Source: Bubalus kerabau
Lineage: Eukaryota > Chordata > Mammalia > Artiodactyla > Bovidae
Direction of reading: 5' to 3'
DNA: 64,000 bases
Assembly: GCF_029407905.1 (NCBI RefSeq)
Contig: NC_073628.1
Span: 47,885,501 to 47,949,500 of the forward strand
The position numbers and the translations under genes were made by a program. This document shows, in pieces, positions 56,221 to 64,000 of the stretch (position 1 is its first letter; every line of letters starts with the position of its first letter). The notes beneath the pieces are model-generated. The model was not told the DNA's origin. It made no database searches and worked only from the letters and a program-made list of their open reading frames with translations.

Positions 56221-58119
56221 AAGAGAAATAAGTAATTGCCTGATAAAGAGTTCAAAGTAGTGATCAACTTGAAGAATGCAATGAAGAAAACACCTGAACT
56301 AAAAATATGCAAGAAGGGTTCAGCAGCACTCTACGTGATACAGAAAAAGCCACCAGTGATCTGGAAGACCGGGTAAAGGCACAACCCAAACAGAGCAGCA
56401 AGAAGAAAAAAAAATTAAAAAGTGAAAATATTGTAAGGGATCTGTGGGACAACATTGAATAAAATAACATCTAAATAATAGAGGGTCTCAGAAGGAGAAG
56501 AGAGAAAGACATCCAGATCCAGGAAGCCCAGATATTTAAAATATCATGTACCCAAAGGACCCAAACCAGGACATCTTATAATTAAAATGTTCAAAGTTAG
56601 AGCTAAAGAGGGAATCTTAAAAGCAGCAAGAGAAAAAACAGCTTATTACACATCAGGGAACTCCTATAAGACTTCATAAGTCTTATTAGCAGAAACTTTG
56701 CTAGCCAGGAAGCAGCAATATGCTAATTCAAATGCAACAAATACAAAAACAACAGAAAAACCTTCCAACCAAGTATACTCTTCCATCCCAGTTACAATTC
56801 AGAATTAAAGGAGACATAAAGAACTTTCCAGACAAGCTAAAACTAAGATTCCCTTACCACTAGACTAACCTTATAAGGACAGTTATAGTAAAGGATAGTA
56901 AAGAGACTGCTTTATGGTAAAAAGAAAGGACACTACTTTGTAATAAGAAAACACATGAAAGTAAAAATCTCGTGGGTAAAATAAATATAGAGTAAATATA
57001 GTAGATCAATCATTTATAAAAGCTAGTAAGAAGGTTAAAAGCTAAAAGTAGTAAAAATAAACTATATCTACATTAATTAGTCAACAGATACAGAAAATAA
57101 AAACATATAAAATATTATATTGGAAACATAAAACAGGAGTGGAGCAAAAATGTAGAGTTTGGGAATCTATTCAAAGGTGAGCCTCTTAGAAACAGCAAAG
57201 CAAACCACTAGTAGATACACAAAAGATAATGAGAAAGGTCCTAATTATATCATTATGGAAAGTCATCAAACCACAAGGGAGGAAATCAAGAGAAGAAACA
57301 GAGAGTAGCTATATAGTAGCAAGAAAACAATGAAAAAAATACCAATCAGTATATAGCCATTAATAATTACTTTAAATGAAAATAGACTAAAAGCTTCAAT
57401 CAAAAGACGAATAGTAGCTGAATGGGTAAAACAAGACAAGACCCATCTACAGCTGCCTGTAAGAGACTCACTTCAATATAAGGACACATACAGACTGAAA
57501 CTGAAGAGCTGAAAAAAAGATGTCTCATACAAACGGAAGTAAAAAGAAATCTGGGGTGGCTGTACTTATATCAGACAAAACAGATTTTAAAACAAAGATT
57601 GTAATAATAGCCAAAGTGGGAATTACAGAGTGATAAAAGGATCAATCAACATGAATATATAACATTTGAAAATCTTATGCACTCAACATAGGAGCATAAA
57701 ATATATAAAGCAAATATTAACAGGCCTAAAGGGAGAAGTTGACAGCAAGATCATAATAGTAAGGGATTTTAATACCCCAAATTCATCAAGGGATAGATTA
57801 TCCAGACAGAAAATAAATAAGAAAGCACCAGCCTTAAATGAAAATTAGATCAGATATAAATTAAATCTATCTATCCATCTATCTATCTAGAACCATCCAT
57901 CCAAAAGCATAATACACATTCTTCTGAACTGCACATGGAACATTCTCTAGGACAGATCCTATGTTAGGTCACAAAAGAAGCTCAATACATTAAGATTGAA
58001 ATCCTATGAAGAAATATTTTTGACCACCAGGATATGAAACTCTATATCAATTAGAAGAGAAAAAAAATGGTAATATAACAACAAGCATGCTAGTGAACAA
58101 TCAAAGGGTCAATGAAGAA
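56221..58119 (+). mobile_element. Ancient L1, sense, ORF1 end to ORF2 endonuclease
   Basis: Old L1 in order: ORF1-type GAAGAATGCAATGAAGAAA (56272), 3' ORF1/spacer phrases GAAACTTTGCTAGCCAGGAAG (56692) and ACTTTCCAGACAAGCTAAAAC (56823), then ORF2 start phrases CAATAATTACTTTAAATG-like (57362), GTAAGAGACTCACTTCAATATA (57461), GGGGTGGCTGTACTTATATCAG (57554) and GGACAGATCCTATGTTAGGTC (57952). A short frame (57666-57848) still reads as part of the endonuclease domain. Dead, many stops. Confidence 0.8.
57866..57890. repeat. (CTAT)n microsatellite
   Basis: Six imperfect CTAT/CCAT units inside the ancient L1. Confidence 0.9.
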
Positions 58120-58992
58120 ATCTATTGTTGGGGGCCGGCGTGAGGCACTCCGCCCGTGGCAAAGGTCATGAGGAAGGAGGCTCGACATACGCAAAGGCGG
58201 GATCAAGCCTCAGGAGTCCCCCTGGAAATCCTCGAGCATCTACCCGCATAACCAGAGCCTGCCTACTTTACTACTTTGTGCTCTCACCTACACCTCTGGC
58301 TTTATGGGGGGCTGTCCCCCACCACCTCTTTCGGAGAAGGAGTTAACTTAGAGCTCCAGTTAATAATAATTCCTGGGTGTGATAGGAGTGTTTCAACCTA
58401 CAAACTCCTCTGAAGTTTCTTTAGCCTGCCTGACAGGCTTGTCCGGCCACATGTGATTGCTCACAGCCTCCCAACCGTGAGAGGCATGAGATGCTTTAAA
58501 CCTTCTAAAAACAGGTTCTTTAGAGAAGTTAGAAAACCATTAGTATAAGTATAGTGGGCTGATTAGAAACTGTATTGGTGAAGGGTTTTTCATTTGTCGA
58601 GCCAATGTTTGTTGCTAAGTCTCCATATCCCCTGCCCTTACACACATTAATGAATATATAGAAGAAATAAGTATTAACCTTTGATATAAATCACGTTAAA
58701 CCTTAGGCTAAGTAAATTCTTTCCTTAACTAAAACCCACTACACCCTCACCCTATAGGAATGTAACTTTATTTGGGTGGCGTCTGTTTTAAGAATAATCA
58801 CCCCTGGAGAAATAAGTGTTCTGGTTGACTGACCGCTGTCACAAGGAGAGGGTCATAAATTGTTAGCAGGCCCCCTGGCCAGAAGATGATGTTAACACCC
58901 CTAAGACCTCTGTATACATTTGTATGAAGCACCTGACTTTGATAAAAGTCAGGACTGCTGACCCCACGTGACTTTTGCATAACATCTCAGTG

Positions 58993-59000
58993 TATAAAAG
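58993..59000 (+). promoter_or_regulatory. LTR TATA box
   Basis: TATAAAAG inside the solo LTR, about 410 bases before its end. Transcription would start about 25-30 bases downstream, near 59020-59030, leaving an R/U5 part of about 380 bases. Confidence 0.65.
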
Positions 59001-59330
59001 TAGACCATGGAAAATAAAGAATTGGGATCAGTTCCTCGAAAGACTGGTCTCCCCATGTCTCTCTCTCACTCTGGCTGAGTCTCCATCTGGAGCACGGAAC
59101 CCACCATGCTTACTAATTATGCCTGGGCTTCTAAGATCCGACCGGGGAGGCCTCAGTGTCTCCTCTCCTTTGGGAGAACGGAAGGACGCATGTGGCCTAC
59201 GTAAGTGGTGCAAGCTTCTTGTCTTGAAGTTTTATTGGTCCCCCGCGTAAACCAAGCTACTCAGCCTCTTTTCTCCACTGAATTTTCCTACTGAGCTATC
59301 CTCATTCTATTACTCTTTATATCTTTGATG

Positions 59331-59336
59331 AATAAA
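59331..59336 (+). promoter_or_regulatory. LTR poly(A) signal
   Basis: AATAAA about 70 bases before the LTR end, in a position expected for the R/U5 boundary of a long class II LTR. Another AATAAA at 59013-59018 lies too close to the TATA box to be the working signal. Confidence 0.5.
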
Positions 59337-59644
59337 TAATTAAATAGGTCACCGACGCCATCCCCGCTTCGAATACCCTGGATCAGCCGGGGCTGGACCC
59401 CGGCAATCTATAAATTAAATAACAAAGTTATTGTTAAGACCAATAAAAGAGATATCAGTGGGGGAAAAAAAAACACCCACAGAAAGTTCTTTGTAAGGAA
59501 ATCTGGGAAGAGGAGGTGGTTCATCTTAAGGTTACAAATTTATATTGTCCTGGCAGAATTTTCTGAGGCTATCCTGAGGAAGATAACTCCCTGTTTTTAA
59601 ACATTATTTTTAAAAGGCTTCTTAAAGGGATTTTATATTCCCAA

Positions 59645-60880
59645 GTAAACAGAGGAAGATACAGAGATTCCCCCACACAAGCACAGCCTCCTCCCTGTCA
59701 GCATCTCCCAATAGAGTGGTACACTTTTTACAATTGATGAAGCTGCAAGTCACACATCATAATCACCCAAAGCCAATGTTTTACATTAGAATTCACTCTT
59801 GCTGTTGTACATTCTATGTGGTTAAATATACAATGACATGTACCCACCATGATGGTATCATACATAGTATTTCAACTGCCCGGAGAAGTCCTCTGCGAGC
59901 CTCCTGTTCATCCTTCTCCTCCCACCAGCCAAGCGCTGGCAGCCACTGATCTTTCTACTGTCTCCAATCTTTCATTTTCCTGAATTTCATATAGTTGGAA
60001 GCATAGCATATAATAGCTTTTTAATATTGGCTTCTGTCATTTAATAATACGCATGTAAGATTCCTCTGTCTTTTCATGGCTTGATAGCACATGCCTTTTT
60101 AGTAGTGAACAATATTACATTGTCTGAATGCACCACAGTTTATTTAGCCATTTCCCTACTGAAGTGTATATCTGTTGCTTCCAAATTTGGGATTTATGAA
60201 CAAAACTGCTGTAAACATTTATATGCATGTTTTTGTGTGGACATAAGTAATGTTGTGGATATAAGTTTAATCTTTTGGGTAAACTTTTGGCTTCTTTTGG
60301 CTTCTCTGATACCTCAGTTGATAAAGAATCTGCCTGCAATGCAGGAGACCCTGGTTCAATTTCTGGGTTAGGAAGACCCACTGGAGAAGGGATAGGGTAA
60401 CCACACCAGTATTCTTGGGCTTCTGTTCTGGCTCAGCTGGTAAAGAATCTTCCTGCAATGCGGGAGACCTAGGTTTGATCCCTGGGTTGGGAAGATCCCC
60501 TGGAGAAGGGAAAGGCTACCCACTCCCGTATTCTGGCCTAGAGAATTCCATGGACTGTATAGTCCATAGGGTTGCAAAGAGTCACACACGAATGAGCAAC
60601 TTTCACTTTCACAGTTGCTGGATCATATAAAGAACATGTTTAGTTTTGAAAGAAAACACTAACCTTTCATTCAAAAAATGATTTTCTTTGGTTTCCTTTG
60701 TTTTTATTTATTTTCTGCTCTGCATCCTTGATGCATTTGGTGTTGTCAATGTTCTGGACTTTGTACATTCTCTTAAGTGAGCAGTGGTATCTCATTGTTT
60801 CAATTTGCATTTCCCTGATGACATACTGTGTATTATGTACAGAATCTTTTCATATGCTTATTTGACATCTGTAGATCTTC
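59645..60880 (-). mobile_element. Ancient L1 fragment, antisense, with a SINE insertion
   Basis: Same L1 region as 8410-9480: CACACATCATAATCACCCAAAG, TTTCATATAGTTGGAAGC, CTTTTCATGGCTTGATAGC, GTTGCTGGATCATATAAAG and CAGTGGTATCTCATTGTTTC. Split by the two-headed Bov-tA at 60299-60611. Confidence 0.8.
60299..60611 (+). mobile_element. Two-headed Bov-tA SINE (second example)
   Basis: Head 1 (60299-60418): GATACCTCAGTTGATAAAG, GGTTCAATTTCTGGG, short body ending CCAGTATTCTTGG. Head 2 from 60418: GCTTCTGTTCTGGCTCAGC, GGTTTGATCCCTGGG, full body to the CACTTTCAC tail. The junction matches the one at 17064-17376 in both phrase and spacing. Confidence 0.88.
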
Positions 60881-63800
60881 TCTGTTGTGGTTTCTCTAAA
60901 ACATTATTTTTAATCAGTAGAAGAATTAGTGCTAATTTGGAAAAAGACCAATTGGTTCCTCAATCCTATGGATACTGGATTTTTTGAGAATACAATAATT
61001 TTATCCTGGGAGCTATTCCTTAATCTAAATTGTGATTGAAAATATTTTGATGAACATTCACATTCTCCTAGCATAAAGAGAGTTTAGTGCTTTTTACATA
61101 GACATGCACCTCAAGTAAAATTTGTAGTTTGTTTTGTCTTTGTTTCCATATCCTAAAACAGAAAAATCATTTTCTTAGAAATTGAAATACTTGGGGTTTC
61201 ACAGAAATTGAGTAGAGATTTTTGTAAATAGGTATGTTCTCAGTTTTCTTAGTAGAGGTTCCAGTTTTCACTAGCTTTTCACAGGAGTTTGTGATTAAAA
61301 AAAAAAAAAGTAAACATGTTTTTAAAATGTAGCACAAGCTTAATTATCACAATTGTAATTATCAATTTATAACCAAAATTATTGACTTTGAATTTTAGCT
61401 TCAGGTTTTTCAGAAATAAGTGTTTATAGTCAATTACAGAACTCTTAATAATGCTGGCACAACACCATATTTTCACCTTATATGTTCCATATCGATGTTT
61501 CTGGTCATGCTTCTTTCTATCTTCTTTTCATCTATCAGCTGTACGTCTGGTTTGAAATTTCACATTTAGCCAATTTAAAATATATCTTCTTCTAATTCTG
61601 CCCCCATACTTATGATTCATTCACATCTTCATCGCATTCCTATATTTTATTTCAATTCAACTTTCTCACACAAAGTAGTTTTAGGTTCTTGATGTGATAA
61701 AAACAAATTCTACATCAGGGCACATGATCCATTGTGCAGTAGGTTATGGACTGGAGACAGGGATATCACTTGTGGGATCATATTTTGTAATATCCTATGA
61801 TAATCTCTGAATATGATTTCTTCTTGCTTATTCATTGGACAGTTGAGGTGGAGGGTTTAGAAAAGGCCCAGGGCATGGCAAAAGCACTTGACAAAAGCAA
61901 CCTGAACCTCTCAGTCACCACTTGGAAAGTCACCTGCATAACAGCTACTTAGATTGTGATATGAAAAAAGAAGTTAATTTCTATTGTACTAAACCTTTAA
62001 GAATTTAGAATGGTTTTCTGTAACTGCATATGTAACTACTTCACACATAGAAATTCATTTCCTCTTGCTTTATAGATCCCTGAGATTGGGCCTTTATTTC
62101 TATCATTGTTGGAATAATCAATTTGTCTCTTCTTTCTTTATCACTCCCATCTGATCTCACTAAATTTTTAAATATAACCTTTGCTTTTTACAGTATTTGT
62201 TGTCTAGAACCCTAAATCTTTATGTGAATAGGAATGGTTCAGTTGTGAGATTTAAATTAATACATGTTTGTTCTTACTTATAGGCAGATTTATTACAACT
62301 GTTCCTGAATGTTATCAGAAGGATCATGATGCAAGTGCTTATAGCAATTAAAGCCATTAACATCCAGTGGAGGACAAGTAAACACTACTGGTCATAAAGC
62401 TCTTTTCATCCACAGCTCTGTACTTTAGAATAAATGACCCAGATTCTCAGGGTTTTCAGTTATCTATATGACTATTTAGATTTTTGCACCTAACAAACTT
62501 CCATATTTGCAATTGTGATCTTCTTCAATAAATTCTTCACTTGTTTGGGGGAATTACATTTGTGGTCACTTTCAAAGTAGAAAACTCTTATTGCTTCTTT
62601 ATAGTAAGAGTCATTGTAGGATAATACCAATTAAGGACATCATTTAGGGATCATATACACCCAGATTCTAATCTTATCATGGCATTCATTAAATGTATCT
62701 GAGAAAATTCTCCAGTTTGTTCATTCCTCTTTTAAGGAGATCATTGCTGAGGAGCTTTTTCAGATACATGAACCATATCAATCCAGCCCAACAAGGGCAT
62801 CTGGACCCTCTCCCTCTATGTAGGTATTTATCACTGTATTGTAAGTATGGACTGAAGAGATGTGGCAGCCTAATAAATCTATATGAATAGATCTGCCTAT
62901 ATTTCCAATAAACTATCCTAGACTAACATCATGAACTCTGCTTTACTTGAGGCATTCATATACACCTTGCTATAATGTCCAACAAAATTGTCAGGTGAAT
63001 CTGAGATGCGTGTAGTAGACTCTTTCCTTTCACTTCAGTTACCATGTTCTGGTTATGTAACAATATCTCCTGAAGATATTTTTAAGATATATATAACCCA
63101 CAAATCAATTCTGAAAGCACTTACAATATCTATTCTCATTTCAAATTTATTATGGACTAGCATTCTTATCTCTGATTTACTCTAGACATTTGGATAGGAT
63201 CTAGAGGGCTGACTTAGAAAAAAAAATGTTCAAAAAATGACAGTTGAGTGGATATGAAATGTCCACCCTCTGCTCATAAGAGGGTAATGCTGTGACAGGT
63301 GTGTTGATGCAGTTATTTTTGAATAAAATAGAGACAATGGTGTCTGTAAGGAGGGAGGAATTGGATGATTACTACTAAATTGTATTCATGCCCCAAATAA
63401 ACCAAATGCTGATAATGTCTAAATAAGAACTAGAAAACTTTGGTGGTAGCTTACAGAGAAGACCTCATCACCAAGAGTGAAAGGATGGATGAATGCAATT
63501 GAATGGAAGACTAAAGACCTATTTGTTAAGCCACAGAGTTACAAAGACGTTTGAATTCTCATTCAGTGTGGATCTGTAATATAATGATGATGATCATAGT
63601 GGGCAAAATATATGATCCTGGAAACTCAGAAAAAGACACGTGAATGGAAATCTCTAAGAATGCTGACTTTCCAACCAGCTACACTCACCTAGAACTTTTG
63701 TGGTTGTGGTCAACAGTTCCCTTGGAACGAGCAGGTAATTCTTGTTCTGGAATATGTTGCAGAAGCTGCTTCCTCATAAGGCAATACATACCCCACTCAG

Positions 63801-63987
63801 GGCCATTCTCCCATCACCTTTCCTAGCTTCCAGGCCAAAAATAAGGGTTAAATCCTAGTATAATGTGGCAGTGGATACATTGGTTCTGGTAACTGAGGAA
63901 AGAAGCTATATAAATAATTTCAAAAAGGGGTTTATGTGAACTGAGGGTGTACTTTTAGGACTGGATTTTAAGGGTTCTTAAACAATG
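60881..63987. other. Unassigned AT-rich sequence
   Basis: 3.1 kb in which I see no gene, RNA or named repeat. An A run lies at 61297-61309. Frames of 60-73 codons have no motif. This is the longest apparently repeat-free stretch in the window. Confidence 0.5.
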
Positions 63988-64000
63988 AGCTTCCCTTGTG
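63988..64000 (+). mobile_element. Start of a Bov-tA SINE cut by the window edge
   Basis: AGCTTCCCTTGTG at the extreme end matches the first bases of the Bov-tA head as at 17182-17195. Confidence 0.6.

Larger units (their letters stand above)
58126..59405 (+). mobile_element. Solo LTR of a class II endogenous retrovirus
   Basis: 1,280 bases starting TGTTGGGG and ending CCCCGGCA, the expected TG...CA ends in a short imperfect inverted repeat. ATCTAT is duplicated at 58120-58125 and 59406-59411; six-base duplications are typical of beta-like (class II) elements. A TATA box and a poly(A) signal are present (listed separately), which set the plus orientation. No gag, pro, pol or env sequence adjoins it, so the provirus was lost by recombination between LTRs. 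It sits in an ancient L1. A 73-codon frame at its left end is not a known retroviral protein. Confidence 0.88.

Noticed and set aside
58125..58346. 73-codon frame at the start of the LTR
   Set aside because: Lies in the U3 part of the solo LTR and does not resemble a known LTR-encoded protein; GC-rich chance frame.
1..64000. Search for CRISPR arrays, operons, prophage or bacterial mobile systems
   Set aside because: No direct-repeat/spacer arrays, ribosome binding sites or prokaryotic gene packing; the repeats are ruminant SINEs and LINEs.

Overview
This is a gene-poor stretch of a ruminant nuclear genome, most likely a bovid such as cattle, sheep or goat; the exact species cannot be fixed from the sequence. 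The diagnosis rests on repeats found only or mainly in ruminants: many Bov-tA SINEs (tRNA-Glu-like head plus Bov-A body), BOV-A2 dimers with (AGC)n tails, at least ten fragments of the RTE-type LINE BovB, and the ruminant L1 lineage. Older mammalian repeats (MIR, L2, MLT1, MER5, ancient L1) lie beneath them. I found no host protein-coding gene, no functional RNA gene, no CRISPR array and nothing bacterial. Every long or recognisable reading frame belongs to a retrotransposon or a DNA transposon; the rest are short chance frames in AT-rich DNA.

Layout. 1-12 kb is LINE-rich: an L1 5' UTR piece, two BovB copies fused tail to tail (657-3362), a third split by a BOV-A2 (5243-7008), an ancient antisense L1 with a nested BOV-A2, and a BovB copy whose reverse-transcriptase domain is still open (10534-12159). 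12-15 kb is mostly unassigned. 14.5-17.4 kb holds a young L1 3' end inserted in an ancient repeat, then the 5' end of another L1, microsatellites and a two-headed Bov-tA. 17.5-22 kb is mostly unassigned. 22.2-25.9 kb is an MLT1 piece beside a long, degraded, multiply invaded antisense L1. 26-37 kb is mostly unassigned AT-rich DNA with scattered SINEs, L2 and L1 tails. 37.5-43.5 kb mixes a possible LTR remnant, BovB pieces in both orientations, L1 tails and MIRs. 46.3-49 kb contains a 5'-inverted L1 and a nearly complete but dead mariner carrying a BovB fragment. 49.5-52.3 kb has the longest BovB copy and a compact BovB head-to-tail unit with 13-bp target duplications. 53-58 kb has SINEs, a possible non-repetitive segment and an ancient sense L1, into which a 1,280-bp solo LTR of a class II (beta-like) endogenous retrovirus inserted, with 6-bp duplications (58126-59405). 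From 60.9 kb to the end I recognise almost nothing, apart from a Bov-tA cut by the window edge.

Function. The elements interact as parasites rather than as a pathway. BovB is the presumed source of the machinery for Bov-tA, Bov-A and BOV-A2, which share its 3' tail, and L1 supplied the A-tailed insertions. The best candidates for a second look are the BovB head-tail unit at 52024-52247, the solo LTR with its own TATA box and poly(A) signal, the BovB inverted repeat at 657-3362, and the shared two-headed Bov-tA structure at 17 and 60 kb. I see no new biological system here. Family names come from recall of consensus sequences and were not checked by a search.
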